The notes under the pieces: generated by a model | What the model was told of the DNA's origin: nothing | The model's input: the letters and a program-made list of their open reading frames with translations, nothing else | Database searches by the model: none | Shown here: positions 51,823-61,530 of the stretch, piece by piece | Layout of the letters: every line of letters begins with the position of its first letter | How positions within the stretch are numbered: position 1 is the first letter of the stretch | Assembly (NCBI GenBank): GCA_965248035.1 | Contig: OZ252054.1 | Span: forward strand, 62,001-126,000 | Length of the DNA stretch: 64,000 nt | Source of the DNA: BJGV01 sp964194745 | GTDB taxonomy: Bacteria; Pseudomonadota; Gammaproteobacteria; Burkholderiales; Nitrosomonadaceae | Direction of reading: 5' to 3' | Position numbers and translations under genes: made by a program

Positions 51823-53202
51823 GTGAAATCGGTCTCTCCAGGTATCCTAAATCGCCTCAAAAAAATTATTTGGGAGGAACAAGCCGGGTCCCAGCCAGCC
51901 TGGAAAACACATGGATTAAGAATCATGCGCACCATACTGATTCTCGTGCAAGATCTTGTTTACGGTCAGCTCACACTTCGCGCAATGAGCCTGGTATACA
52001 CAACATTGCTGTCGATCGTTCCATTGCTTGCGCTGAGTTTCTCCGTACTGAAAGCATTTGGTGCTCATAACCAGATCCAGCCGATGCTACTAAAGTTTCT
52101 TGAGCCGCTTGGTGAAAAGGGCCAGGAAATAGCGTCCAACATCGTGCAGTTCATCGAGAATATGAATGTCGGTGTGCTCGGTGCAGTTGGATTGGTGATG
52201 CTTCTATATACTGCGATTTCGTTGATGCAAAAGATTGAACATTCGCTGAATTATATTTGGCATATCCCAAGTCCCAGGCGCATTGGAGAGAGGGTCGTCC
52301 GCTATCTTAGTGTGCTAATGGTTGGTCCAATTCTGGTGTTCTCGGCGATTGGCATTACTGCGACCGTGATGAGCCACGAGGCGATGCGTGGCATGATGAC
52401 AATTGGAGTGTTAGACGAGACTGTAAAGGTGCTTAGCCGGCTTATGCCCTACCTACTCGTAATCTCGTTTTTCACCTTTGTTTACATGTTCATTCCTAAC
52501 ACACGGGTACGGTTCAGGCCTGCGCTAGTTGGCGGCGCGGTCAGTGGGATTGCTTGGCAAACCGCGGGATGGATATTTGCAATCTTTGTGGCGTCTGCAA
52601 ATAATTACGCTGCGGTCTACTCTAGTTTTGCGATTTTGATTCTTTTTATGATTTGGCTCTACTTATGCTGGCTGATCCTACTGTTTGGTGCGAGTGTTGC
52701 ATTCTATGCTCAGAATCCGGAATACCTGTATTTTAGGGACAGTGGACCGCGGTTAAGCGATCGACTAAGTAATCGAATGCGCGAACGCTTTGCACTTTCA
52801 ATTATGTATTTAGTAGCGGGTAAGTTTCTTGATGGTGAGCGCATGCCTTCGTTATTGGAGTTTAAACGCTCACTTGGTGTGCCAATGCACTTACTGCAGA
52901 CAGTGCTAGATGCACTCGAACGCCAGGAGCTTATTGTACAGAACGGCGATGATCCGCCGACTTATCTACCGGCACGCGATCCCTCTTTAATCTCGGTGAC
53001 ACAGGTACTCAATACCGTGCGAATTGCTGGAGAGGAACGTTTTCTATCCCCAGATAGATTACCAGCTCCACAACCGGTTGAAGAAGTGTTAGACAGCATG
53101 CAACAAGCAGTGGAATCGTCCGTTGGTGATATAACGCTTCGCGACCTGACTACACAGGGTACTGAAAGTCTGATACCTGAGCCGATAGTAAAGGATGACT
53201 GA
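51823..53202 (+). CDS. YihY/BrkB-family inner-membrane protein
   Basis: 459 residues from GTG with GGAG upstream. The YihY membrane domain covers about residues 40-290: LTLRAMSLVYTTLLSIVPLL, LGAVGLVMLLYTAISLMQKI, MPYLLVISFFTFVYMFIPNT, ALVGGAVSGIAWQTAGWIF and ILFMIWLYLCWLILLFGASV. A cytosolic winged-helix-like C-terminal domain follows (FKRSLGVPMHLLQTVLDALE). Once annotated as RNase BN, which is not supported; the function is unknown. Confidence 0.88.
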   Translation: MKSVSPGILNRLKKIIWEEQAGSQPAWKTHGLRIMRTILILVQDLVYGQLTLRAMSLVYTTLLSIVPLLALSFSVLKAFGAHNQIQPMLLKFLEPLGEKGQEIASNIVQFIENMNVGVLGAVGLVMLLYTAISLMQKIEHSLNYIWHIPSPRRIGERVVRYLSVLMVGPILVFSAIGITATVMSHEAMRGMMTIGVLDETVKVLSRLMPYLLVISFFTFVYMFIPNTRVRFRPALVGGAVSGIAWQTAGWIFAIFVASANNYAAVYSSFAILILFMIWLYLCWLILLFGASVAFYAQNPEYLYFRDSGPRLSDRLSNRMRERFALSIMYLVAGKFLDGERMPSLLEFKRSLGVPMHLLQTVLDALERQELIVQNGDDPPTYLPARDPSLISVTQVLNTVRIAGEERFLSPDRLPAPQPVEEVLDSMQQAVESSVGDITLRDLTTQGTESLIPEPIVKDD

Positions 53203-53321
53203 TAAATATCGTAAAATCTTCGGCGCATCTAAGTAAAAAAACCGATTCCTCTTGAATTTAACTACTATTAATAGTCAAAAGTGGCATTAATGACTTAACT
53301 AGGCTCAAGTTTTTTCTTACC

Positions 53322-54098
53322 TTATTTCAATACGAAATTTTCCGTTTTTTCCTGAAACAGAATGCGATCGTTAGCTGTTGCGTATTGCAAAGCGTATTTG
53401 CAGTAGTCGCAATCCTCAGCAGCAAGAGGTATTAATTCTGAATCCAAGCATTTTTTGACTTCGACTAGCATCGGTTCAACCCAGCTGTCGTTACCCACAT
53501 AAGGTAGTATAGAAACTGTAAAATCTAGACGCTCATTGAATGCTGACTTGTCTTTGACTCCGTTGCAGTAAACAAACCAGCCCTGGTTCGCCACGTTTAG
53601 TCCATTTTTCCTTAAAAGCCATTGGTAGAATTCCATTTGTCGCTTGTATCCAATTTGCCAGTCTGCATCCAGAGAAACAGCATCCGATTTAGAGGTAGAT
53701 TTGTAATCAACCACGATTATTTCTTGAGTTGACAAGTCAATCCAGAGGTCATCTACTGCGCCAAAAGCCTCAAATCCAGTTTCTTCATGCACAAAAGAGA
53801 CGCCCTCGAAATTATTGCGCCAAATACCGAGTTGCGGATGGCTATACGGAACAGCGTTTAACCCAGATTTTTTTATGTAGGGGTGGGGTAGTTGTACTTT
53901 TCGATATTGGTCAAACTCCGCCTTCAGCAGTGTATCAACGGCACTATTGAGACTAAAAGGAAAGCCAGGAGGGCGTTTTATTCCGAGGCGAACCTCCAAA
54001 TAAAAGCAGTGCGGACAGGTCATAAATAGATCTATCTTGGTACGGCTGATTCGGAAATAGCCCTTCAACCCTGGTACGTAGAGTTTTCGTTTAGCCAT
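53322..54098 (-). CDS. RecB/Cas4-like PD-(D/E)XK nuclease
   Basis: 258 residues. Catalytic core: FEAFGAVDDLWID then IIVVDYKSTS (D…DYK), and QMEFYQWLLRKNG (Q and Y of the RecB motif). Cysteines CPHC near residue 29 and CDYCKY near the C-terminus are placed like the Fe-S cluster ligands of Cas4/AddB-type nucleases. No Cas genes or CRISPR repeats are nearby. It lies 53 bp downstream of rmuC on the same strand, which suggests a DNA-processing pair. Confidence 0.82.
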   Translation of the reverse strand: MAKRKLYVPGLKGYFRISRTKIDLFMTCPHCFYLEVRLGIKRPPGFPFSLNSAVDTLLKAEFDQYRKVQLPHPYIKKSGLNAVPYSHPQLGIWRNNFEGVSFVHEETGFEAFGAVDDLWIDLSTQEIIVVDYKSTSKSDAVSLDADWQIGYKRQMEFYQWLLRKNGLNVANQGWFVYCNGVKDKSAFNERLDFTVSILPYVGNDSWVEPMLVEVKKCLDSELIPLAAEDCDYCKYALQYATANDRILFQEKTENFVLK

Positions 54099-54151
54099 GG
54101 GCAGAAGATTGTATGAGGATCATTATAGGGATAAAGTTAAAGAAATAATGC

Positions 54152-55501
54152 TTATTCCCCCTTTAATGAGGAGATGGGTGGAAGAGAGGTGGCTGGGTCA
54201 TCCAAAGCCGAATCGGTTAGGGTTTGCGAAAGCGGCTTTGTAGGTTTTACGCCAAGTTGTTTTAGCATCTCTGCCTGGCGAATAACATTTCCTTTACCTT
54301 TTGTAAACTTACTGTAGGCGTCATCATAAGCAATTTGCGCTTGCTGCAAACGTTTTCCTAGCATATTAAGGTCATCCACAAAGCCAGATAGCTTGTTGTA
54401 GAGTTCTGCTCCACGACAAGCAATTTCCTGAGCATTACGGTTTTGTTGCTCCTGTTTCCAGAGATGAGCAACAGTACGAACCACAAATAGCAAGGTGCTA
54501 GGGCTAACAAGTAAGATATTTTTCTTCCAAGAGTCCAGCCATAAATTATTGTCATGCGATATGGCAAGCATAAAGGCTGGTTCAACTGGGATGAACATCA
54601 AAACAAAATCAAAAGATTGTAGTCCATAGAGTTGTTGGTAATTCTTCTCGGAAAGTTCCTTTATGTGGGAACGAACTGACTCTAGGTGCCGTTTTATGGT
54701 GCTATTACGTTCAAGATCCGTATCAGCATTAGTGTGCTCTTCGTATGCCGTGAGCGACATCTTAGCATCGACGATCAGATGACGATCTTCTGGTAGATGA
54801 ATGACTACATCCGGCTGAACGCGAGTACCATCCTCCCGGACATGGCTTTCTTGCACGTTGTATTCATGACCTTTACGCAGTCCTGAAGCCTCTAGCACGC
54901 GTTCCAGGATTAACTCTCCCCAATTACCCTGTGCCTTAGCCTGACCTTTGAGAGCCCGAGTGAGGTTGATGGCATCCTCAGACAGTTGATTGTTAAGTGT
55001 CATAAGTTGTTTCACTTGTTCGGACAATGCTGAGCGATCTTTGCCTTCCTGAATATAGATTTCTTGTACTTTTCCTTGAAATTCGGTGATTTTTAGCTTG
55101 AGTGGTTCCAGTAACTGGTCAAGGTTAACCTTGTTTTGGTCAGTAAATTTTCTAGACTTATCATCCAGAATTTCGCTAGCTAATGTTTTAAAGCGATTGG
55201 AAAGTTGTTCCTCAGCATTCTTCCGAAACTCCAGTTTTTCCTCAGCCTGGGAACGTTCTAATTCTAGAGTTGTAGTCAATTTAGCAATTTCTGTGTTCAA
55301 TTCTTGTTTTTCAATAGTTAGTTGATTGTACAGAACAGCGAGAGCATCATGCTCAGATGTCAGTCTCATTGTGTCTTGTTGAGATGCGATCAGTTGCTCG
55401 GTAAGACGAATCGAAAGGGCACGAAGAATCAACCAAATAATCCCCGCGCCGACAAATAGACCGACAGCAAGTGCAACGAAAAGATAGATTAATTGTCCCA
55501 T
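54152..55501 (-). CDS. rmuC: DNA recombination protein RmuC
   Basis: 449 residues: one N-terminal membrane helix (FVALAVGLFVGAGIIWLILR), a coiled coil (about residues 30-170, with LTTTLELERSQAEEKLEFRK), then the RmuC nuclease-like domain with GNWGELILERVLEASGLRKG, DVVIHLPEDRHLIVDAKMSL and VLMFIPVEPAFMLAI. RmuC limits inversions between short repeats. Single-copy housekeeping gene, upstream of the RecB-like nuclease on the same strand. Confidence 0.92.
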   Translation of the reverse strand: MGQLIYLFVALAVGLFVGAGIIWLILRALSIRLTEQLIASQQDTMRLTSEHDALAVLYNQLTIEKQELNTEIAKLTTTLELERSQAEEKLEFRKNAEEQLSNRFKTLASEILDDKSRKFTDQNKVNLDQLLEPLKLKITEFQGKVQEIYIQEGKDRSALSEQVKQLMTLNNQLSEDAINLTRALKGQAKAQGNWGELILERVLEASGLRKGHEYNVQESHVREDGTRVQPDVVIHLPEDRHLIVDAKMSLTAYEEHTNADTDLERNSTIKRHLESVRSHIKELSEKNYQQLYGLQSFDFVLMFIPVEPAFMLAISHDNNLWLDSWKKNILLVSPSTLLFVVRTVAHLWKQEQQNRNAQEIACRGAELYNKLSGFVDDLNMLGKRLQQAQIAYDDAYSKFTKGKGNVIRQAEMLKQLGVKPTKPLSQTLTDSALDDPATSLPPISSLKGE

Positions 55502-55916
55502 GGATATTAAAATCAGTTAGCACATCTTCATTCTTTGAGTAACTAGAAATACTGGCATATTGACACAAGGAAGCCGAGTGTTCAACGAAGTAGCAAACAG
55601 TGCCAGGATGGACGCATTGATGTCCTTATTCGCAAGGATCTAGCGCATGGTGGTATATAGTCTACACGTATTTTTATCGTAGTTTATAATGCAAAAGATT
55701 TGAGGGCTTCTTGTTATGAATAGTCCAACTACTTTTAATGGTTGTTATTAGTAGGAATTTCATCAGAAAGATTAATACTCCTGTAATTAGTTTAAGCAAA
55801 TGCCGCGTAAATCCAGGAGGACTATTTAGATGTTTTCCATTTGGATTCAGCATTAAAAATATTTTACCAAAACAGTAAATGAATCCACGTATCTCTACTA
55901 CGGACCTACCAAGTAT
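55502..55916. other. Intergenic, no gene recognised
   Basis: About 415 AT-rich bases between divergent genes. It should hold the rmuC promoter; no clear site could be named. Confidence 0.35.
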
Positions 55917-56870
55917 ATGGTAGCGCAGCCATTACATAAACGTTGGTTGATATTTTTTCCAATCTTGCTCATAGCATTACTTTCTCCATTTGCCTCAGTC
56001 GCAACTGACAAGATTCACTCTCTAAGTGTTGATAAAACAAATGTACCTTGGAAGCATTTATCATTTAGAGGAAAAAAACTTTTCGTCAAACTTGCTGCTG
56101 AAGTTGAATTAACGTCTCAAACAAAAAACGAACTTGATGCTGCTTTTATTTCTTCTCCACAAGGGATTCCCATAGGCGCAATGGAATCGGGAGCATTTAT
56201 GATTAACACTGAAATTTCCGTTAAATCAGCACTTTTACCTAAAGTAAAACTGCAAAATGTAGCTTGGTTTGATCCTGCCACATTATCTGCGATGCAGTAT
56301 GTACGTCTGCGAACCGGATTAAAAGATGCTAAAAAAACATACCGCTTTACAGATAAAGGTGTTTTTAATTTTACCAAGCAATCTCTTGATAAAAAAGAAG
56401 CTTCACAAGTTCCAGAAAAATGGTCAGGAGTTAAAGAGAAGTTTTATTCCTATGTTCCAGCCAAAATTAGCTGCTCGGACATAACTGTTCCCATACCTAT
56501 TCTTTATTTTATTTCAGCATCAAAAATTTCAGATTTCGAAAAAACTGTAACTATATGTGTATTTAACAAAAAGGAGGTTATCTATCTTGATATTCAGAAA
56601 GAATCTGTGGAATCAATTCAGCTAGACCATAACGAGATAAAAGGTGATCAAGTGTCTCAAAGGAACACATTAATTCCTACACATGTACTCTCTCTCAAGG
56701 CACGTTCGATAACCACAGACAAGGCAATAGATAATTTTACGTTAGTTGGATTACAAGGAAATGTCAAAATATACATTGACCCTGAATCTCGAATCCCAGT
56801 TCAATTAAAGGGAGATTACAAAGGACTTGGTGAAGTAAATTTAAAGCTTCATCAAATGGTTCATCAATAG
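55917..56870 (+). CDS. Secreted protein, unknown function
   Basis: 317 residues. Signal peptide WLIFFPILLIALLSPFASVA. The beta-rich body includes FRGKKLFVKLAAEVELTSQT, FDPATLSAMQYVRLRTGLKD, YFISASKISDFEKTVTICVF and IDPESRIPVQLKGDYKGLGE. This pattern resembles proteins that follow a lipid or polymer through the envelope, but no family could be assigned. Starts with ATG 55917 without a strong ribosome site. Confidence 0.6.
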   Translation: MVAQPLHKRWLIFFPILLIALLSPFASVATDKIHSLSVDKTNVPWKHLSFRGKKLFVKLAAEVELTSQTKNELDAAFISSPQGIPIGAMESGAFMINTEISVKSALLPKVKLQNVAWFDPATLSAMQYVRLRTGLKDAKKTYRFTDKGVFNFTKQSLDKKEASQVPEKWSGVKEKFYSYVPAKISCSDITVPIPILYFISASKISDFEKTVTICVFNKKEVIYLDIQKESVESIQLDHNEIKGDQVSQRNTLIPTHVLSLKARSITTDKAIDNFTLVGLQGNVKIYIDPESRIPVQLKGDYKGLGEVNLKLHQMVHQ

Positions 56871-56895
56871 TTTTGATTGATCGCAGTAAGTTTAG

Positions 56896-57261
56896 TTATT
56901 TAGCCTTTATCGTTTGGCTGCCGATCAGGGGCATGTGGACGCACAGTTTAGACTTGGCATGATGTTTGACCAAGGCGAAAGTGTAGTTCAAAACCATCAG
57001 GAAGCAGTTAAATACTGTCGTTTAGCCGCTGCGCAAGGGCGTGCTAATGCACAAGCCAGTCTTGGCATGATGCAAGGGCAGGGCATACCTAAAGACGTTG
57101 TTCGTGCGCATATGTGGTTAGACTTGGCTGCCTTAAGAGGAAACAGTTTGGCAGAACATGGTCGAAATTTGCTGGCTAAAAAGATGTCTCCCTTCCAAAT
57201 AACTGAGGCACAGGGAATGGCAGACGATTGTGAGAAAAACAATTATCAGGATTGTAATTAG
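56896..57261 (+). pseudogene. Sel1-repeat protein, N-terminally truncated
   Basis: The open frame enters mid-repeat with LYRLAADQGHVDAQFRLGMM, then VKYCRLAAAQGRANAQASLG and AHMWLDLAALRGNSLAEHG. These are Sel1-like repeats that mediate protein contacts. There is no ATG or ribosome site; the frame begins only seven codons upstream of a possible TTG. Most of the N-terminus has been lost. The C-terminus (EAQGMADDCEKNNYQDCN) looks natural. Confidence 0.65.
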
Positions 57262-57277
57262 AGGATGGTAAGGAAAA

Positions 57278-58000
57278 TTACCTAAACTCAGCAATTTTCG
57301 CTGCCCTATTTATTATACCTACTGTTGAAACTGTTACTCCCTGAAGTTTGAAATGGTCGGATTCACCACTTGGATTGGTATTGTTGCTGAAAAAACTACT
57401 CAGATTGGAGTTGTAGGAACCGACTAACCAATATTTGGAGACTATTTCATTTGGATTAACTGTACTATTGTTGGCACCATAGTCAAGATTATAATAGTCA
57501 CCTGCTGAATGCCATCCATCTGCCAGTAGCTGGGGCCATTGCTTATCAGAAAGAGAATTCATTTCTTCATCATTAAATGCGAATAGAGATACATTATTTT
57601 CGCCTTTAATCCAACCTAACTCCAAAGAAATCAGAGATACCTCCTGGTCAAACGATAACATTAACATGCTGTAATCGAGTTGATTCTCATCTACGGTACG
57701 AGTTGTTGAGGCCTTTTTTACGATACGTAGACCATTCAGGTTACTGACCAAAACCTGCTCAATATTGGAATTTGTAGAAGATTTACACGCCCAACCAGTG
57801 ATATGAAGATTTAGCCCTTTTTTTGTAAAATTGTATTGATTAACAGCTTCGCTACTATTTGTAGTGCTAAATTGTATATCAGTATGGCACGTCAAATCGA
57901 ACCCAATAATGTTTGAATGGTGAATATTAACCATATTGGTGAATGCACGTAATCTAAATGTAAAATCTTTTATTGACGGCATGGTGGTATTTAAGTCCAC
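57278..58000 (-). CDS. Hypothetical protein, possibly exosortase-type surface protein
   Basis: 240 residues. Beta-rich, with SMLMLSFDQEVSLISLELGW, FAFNDEEMNSLSDKQWPQLL and YWLVGSYNSNLSSFFSNNTN. The order resembles XDP1-type exosortase-dependent surface proteins, but the expected PEP-CTERM tail and a clear signal peptide are missing. The call is weak. Confidence 0.45.
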   Translation of the reverse strand: MDLNTTMPSIKDFTFRLRAFTNMVNIHHSNIIGFDLTCHTDIQFSTTNSSEAVNQYNFTKKGLNLHITGWACKSSTNSNIEQVLVSNLNGLRIVKKASTTRTVDENQLDYSMLMLSFDQEVSLISLELGWIKGENNVSLFAFNDEEMNSLSDKQWPQLLADGWHSAGDYYNLDYGANNSTVNPNEIVSKYWLVGSYNSNLSSFFSNNTNPSGESDHFKLQGVTVSTVGIINRAAKIAEFR

Positions 58001-58308
58001 TTGATATAATTAAAAATTAAGCTATATAGTTTATTTTTCTAGCCTTATCGTGAAATGTGGCATATTTATTTAAGCCTAGCCTAGTTGACTTACATGTTTT
58101 GGTAACGAACTGCCTTCTTGTAATATAATTTTAAGAGCAACCTGACCACCGCTTTATAGTAATGACTCTATGTAAGATCTTCTGTGATAAAACGCACATT
58201 AATTAGACAAATATGTTGCCCTACACTCAACAAAATGAATTCATGTCTATCACACACTAATTTTTGATATAGAATACGTTTGCAAGAAATTTAATTGGAG
58301 ATGGCTTT
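58001..58308. other. Intergenic, no gene recognised
   Basis: About 300 AT-rich bases with no supportable frame or structure. Confidence 0.3.
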
Positions 58309-58626
58309 ATGGCAAGATTAATTTTGATCGCCCTTGTAATGATTTTATTTCCAGCGCTGGTTCATGCATACGATTACGAAGATCGAAGGCATCGACAGGC
58401 TAGAGACTCTGGACAACTGTCACTAAAAGAACCCAAACAAAAAGAAATCCAGGGCATAAATCAAAAAAATAAGATAACGATACTGAAAACTGAGCAACGT
58501 AGGATAAATCGAGCGAAACTTAGACTGAATCGCAAAATGGGACGTGGGAATTTTCCAGGTAATAAATCTTTCCGCAGTCCTACGAATAAGGATTCTAATT
58601 TTATAAGGCTCTATACAGGAGGTTAA
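58309..58626 (+). CDS. Small secreted basic protein, unknown function
   Basis: 105 residues: signal peptide (LILIALVMILFPALVHA), then a strongly basic chain (DYEDRRHRQARDSG, KITILKTEQRRINRAKLRLN, RKMGRGNFPGNKSFRS). A ribosome site TTGGAGATGG precedes the ATG. No family found. Similar in composition to the decayed Arg-rich protein at 15988-16304, though not alignable by eye. Confidence 0.55.
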   Translation: MARLILIALVMILFPALVHAYDYEDRRHRQARDSGQLSLKEPKQKEIQGINQKNKITILKTEQRRINRAKLRLNRKMGRGNFPGNKSFRSPTNKDSNFIRLYTGG

Positions 58627-58784
58627 ATAATGGCTAGGAATAGTTCATCTATCTAGAGAGCTTTTATGAGAAGACCACAAATTATCGTTTTATCTCTCCC
58701 TGGTTGATGAGCTCTATTGACCAGCTAAGTTGACAAGTTAAGAACGCTCCATTAGTCTTTCACTATAGTTTAGATTTTGTTAGT

Positions 58785-58817
58785 TTTGTCAGATAGATAA
58801 AAATTGTTTCTGACAAA
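58785..58817. promoter_or_regulatory. Inverted repeat upstream of rubrerythrin, candidate operator
   Basis: TTTGTCAGA (58785-58793) and its complement TCTGACAAA (58809-58817), 15 bases apart. The 9-bp arms are perfect. It lies about 95 bp before the rubrerythrin ATG, where an oxidative-stress regulator could bind. The protein that binds is unknown; a hairpin in the leader is also possible. Confidence 0.5.
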
Positions 58818-58911
58818 TATATCGAGAACTAACAAGTTTGGCATCCTGTGCAGGATATTTTGACAGGCAATGTTATAGAGTTATCAATATGTTAGTCAAT
58901 AGGAGAAAATT

Positions 58912-59331
58912 ATGCAACTCAAAGGATCTGAGACGGAAGTAAATTTGAAAGCAGCTTTTGCAGGTGAGTCTCAGGCTAATCGTCGCTATCTCTATTTTGC
59001 AGCCAAAGCAGATGTAGAAGGCCAAAATGATGTAGCAGCAGTGTTTCGTTCTACTGCTGAAGGTGAAACGGGCCATGCTCACGGTCATCTTGAATATCTA
59101 GAGGTTTGTGGCGATCCGGCCACTGGTTTACCTTTCGGTCCTTCTCGTGACAACCTCAAAGCGGCTATCGCTGGTGAAACTCATGAATATACCGATATGT
59201 ATCCAGGTATGGCTAAGTCTGCACGTGCTGAAGGTTTTGATGAAATTGGCGATTGGTTTGAAACTTTAGCCAAGGCCGAACGTTCCCATGCTAACCGTTT
59301 CCAGAAAGCGTTAGACGCATTTACTGATTGA
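58912..59331 (+). CDS. Rubrerythrin-like di-iron protein
   Basis: 139 residues, four-helix ferritin-like: LKAAFAGESQANRRYLYFAA, STAEGETGHAHGHLEYLEV, IAGETHEYTDMYPGMAKSAR and TLAKAERSHANRFQKALDAF. Each helix supplies a Glu or ExxH ligand of the di-iron site. The C-terminal rubredoxin domain of classical rubrerythrins is missing, so an external electron donor is needed. Reduces peroxide. A good AGGAG site lies before the ATG. Co-directional with an Fe-S protein and a DUF3501 gene, a recurring trio. Confidence 0.92.
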   Translation: MQLKGSETEVNLKAAFAGESQANRRYLYFAAKADVEGQNDVAAVFRSTAEGETGHAHGHLEYLEVCGDPATGLPFGPSRDNLKAAIAGETHEYTDMYPGMAKSARAEGFDEIGDWFETLAKAERSHANRFQKALDAFTD

Positions 59332-59434
59332 ATAGAGTCAGTCATAACCGTGGGTTAACTGAATAGAGCATTCTCAGCTTAACTCGGTTGATCCACTCCA
59401 ATTTTGTAATTCTGTCTAATTAACTCTCGTTCCC

Positions 59435-60766
59435 ATGGCCACCTATGAAGGCAGTCTGGAGGCTCCCAAGCGCCACCCGATAGACTGGAAAAATCCTGAT
59501 TTTTATAACGAAGCAAAGCTATTTAGCGAGCTGGATCGTGTTTTTGATATCTGTCATGGTTGCCGTCGTTGCGTTAACCTTTGTACAGCGTTTCCTAGAT
59601 TGTTTGATCTCATTGATGAGGGAACATCTGGCGAACTGGATGGAGTGAAAAAGGAAAAACTCTGGGAAGTGGTGGATCGTTGTTATCTTTGTGACATGTG
59701 TTTTATGACTAAGTGCCCATACGTACCACCACATCCATGGAATGTCGATTTCCCACATTTAATGTTGCGTGCTAAAGCAGTTAAATACAAAAAAGGTAAA
59801 ACTAATTTTCGTGACAAGTTGTTATCCAGTACGGATCTTATGGGTAAGCTTGCTAGTATCCCGGTAGTAGTACAGGCTGTAAATTCAGCAATTAATACAC
59901 CTGCAACTCGAAAGTTGATGGATAGCATGTTAGGCGTTCATGCCGAGCGGAAGCTGCCTGAATATGCCATTAATACGTTTCGTCCAAATGCTAAAACTGA
60001 TAAATCATTCATTGTGAAAAATGGTAATAGCTCGCTTGGTAAAGTTGCAATTTATTCCACTTGCTACGTGAATTACAATGAGCCTGATATCGGGCATGAT
60101 CTCTTAAAAATACTCAAGTACAATGAGATTCCGTCACGATTGATAGAGAATGAGGCTTGTTGTGGCATGCCTAAATTTGAATTAGGCGATTTAGAGGCGG
60201 TGGAAAAACTCAAAAATGTGAATATTCTTCATCTAGCGAAACTAGCGAAAGAAGGTTATGCCATACTCACGTCGGTACCTTCTTGTGCACTCATGTATAA
60301 GAAGGAATTACCACTCATGTTTCCTGATGATGAAGATGTAAAAGCTGTAGCAAAAGCAATGTTTGATCCGTTTGAATACCTGATGCTGCGCAATCGTGAC
60401 GGATTACTTAAAACTGATTTTAAACAGTCCCTGGGTAATGTGTCCTACCATATCCCCTGCCACTTGCGGGTACAGAATATAGGACAGAAGACCAAGCAAA
60501 TGCTGCAAATGATTCCTGGAACTACGGTCAACGTGGTGGAACGTTGTTCTGGCCATGATGGAACCTGGGGTGTTAAAAGTGAATACTTCTCTGATTCTAT
60601 GAAAATAGGTAAGCCAGTATTCAAACAAATGGCTGCCCCTGATCCCGATTACATCAGTTCTGATTGTGCTATTGCTGGACGCCATATTTATCAGGGTATA
60701 GGTAAGAATAAGGCACAGAAACTTCACCCGTTAACGCTGATTCGGATTGCCTACGGGCTAGACTAA
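59435..60766 (+). CDS. Heterodisulfide-reductase-like Fe-S protein (CCG domains)
   Basis: 443 residues. Two ferredoxin-type cluster motifs: CHGCRRCVNLC (about residue 40) and CYLCDMCFMTKCPYVPPHPW (about residue 87). CCG domains follow: STCYVNYNEP with NEACCGMPK, and PCHLRVQN with VVERCSGHDGTWG and SDCAIAG. These resemble GlpC/HdrB subunits. It probably passes electrons to or from the neighbouring rubrerythrin. The true partner and donor are not visible. Confidence 0.88.
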   Translation: MATYEGSLEAPKRHPIDWKNPDFYNEAKLFSELDRVFDICHGCRRCVNLCTAFPRLFDLIDEGTSGELDGVKKEKLWEVVDRCYLCDMCFMTKCPYVPPHPWNVDFPHLMLRAKAVKYKKGKTNFRDKLLSSTDLMGKLASIPVVVQAVNSAINTPATRKLMDSMLGVHAERKLPEYAINTFRPNAKTDKSFIVKNGNSSLGKVAIYSTCYVNYNEPDIGHDLLKILKYNEIPSRLIENEACCGMPKFELGDLEAVEKLKNVNILHLAKLAKEGYAILTSVPSCALMYKKELPLMFPDDEDVKAVAKAMFDPFEYLMLRNRDGLLKTDFKQSLGNVSYHIPCHLRVQNIGQKTKQMLQMIPGTTVNVVERCSGHDGTWGVKSEYFSDSMKIGKPVFKQMAAPDPDYISSDCAIAGRHIYQGIGKNKAQKLHPLTLIRIAYGLD

Positions 60767-60825
60767 ATAATCGTGCTAAACAATTAGACGCGTTTAATTC
60801 TACCAACATCATACCTGGAAATATC

Positions 60826-61413
60826 ATGCCTCAAATTACTCGTGACAGTATTATGACACTAGAAACTTATGCTAAAGCACGTAAAGAATTTCGTACGCAG
60901 GTCATGGCACACAAGAAAAACCGGAAAGTTTACCTAGGGGAAAATGTTACGCTTATCTTTGAAGATGAACTGACGATTCGCTATCAAGTCCAAGAGATGC
61001 TACTGGCGGAAAAGATTTTTGAAGAAAAAGGCATACTGGACGAAATGAACGCATATTGTGCACTTATTCCCGATGGCAGCAACTGGAAAGCAACCATGAT
61101 GATTGAGTACCCAGATCCTGTAGAACGTGCCGATAGACTAACAAAACTGATCGGCATAGAAGACAATGTATGGGTCAGGGTGCAGGGACATGACCCAGTT
61201 TATGCTATTGCAGATGAAGACTTGAAACGAGAAACAGAAGAAAAGACTTCCGCAGTGCATTTTCTGCGTTTTGAGCTTACTCAGGATATGATTCAGGCAC
61301 TACAGAAGAATGCTCTCCTGAGTATGGGTATTGATCACTCGGTTTATCAGGCATTGATTGAACAAGTGGATACAATGGTGTGTAGCTCACTGATTAATGA
61401 TCTGACCATATGA
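60826..61413 (+). CDS. DUF3501 family protein
   Basis: 195 residues, soluble. LETYAKARKEFRTQVMAHKK, RKVYLGENVTLIFEDELTIR and YQVQEMLLAEKIFEEKGILD are the DUF3501 opening. Always found, as here, behind a rubrerythrin and a CCG Fe-S protein in proteobacteria that carry the trio. The function has not been established. Confidence 0.88.
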   Translation: MPQITRDSIMTLETYAKARKEFRTQVMAHKKNRKVYLGENVTLIFEDELTIRYQVQEMLLAEKIFEEKGILDEMNAYCALIPDGSNWKATMMIEYPDPVERADRLTKLIGIEDNVWVRVQGHDPVYAIADEDLKRETEEKTSAVHFLRFELTQDMIQALQKNALLSMGIDHSVYQALIEQVDTMVCSSLINDLTI

Positions 61414-61530
61414 TGTGGAGATAAGCATGTCGCGCATTTTTATCATGCAGCGCATAAGGTTAATCGCGAGATTAGCGTAAGGATAGATGGCATGGCCAAT
61501 ATAAATTCTATTGATCACATTGATCAGAAA

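Noticed and set aside
51635..51826. A 63-codon frame before the YihY gene
   Set aside because: No ribosome site, no motif, and it overlaps the promoter and start of a well-supported gene.
53322..54098. Possible CRISPR-Cas locus because of the Cas4-like nuclease
   Set aside because: No cas1, cas2 or effector gene and no regularly spaced repeats within the window.
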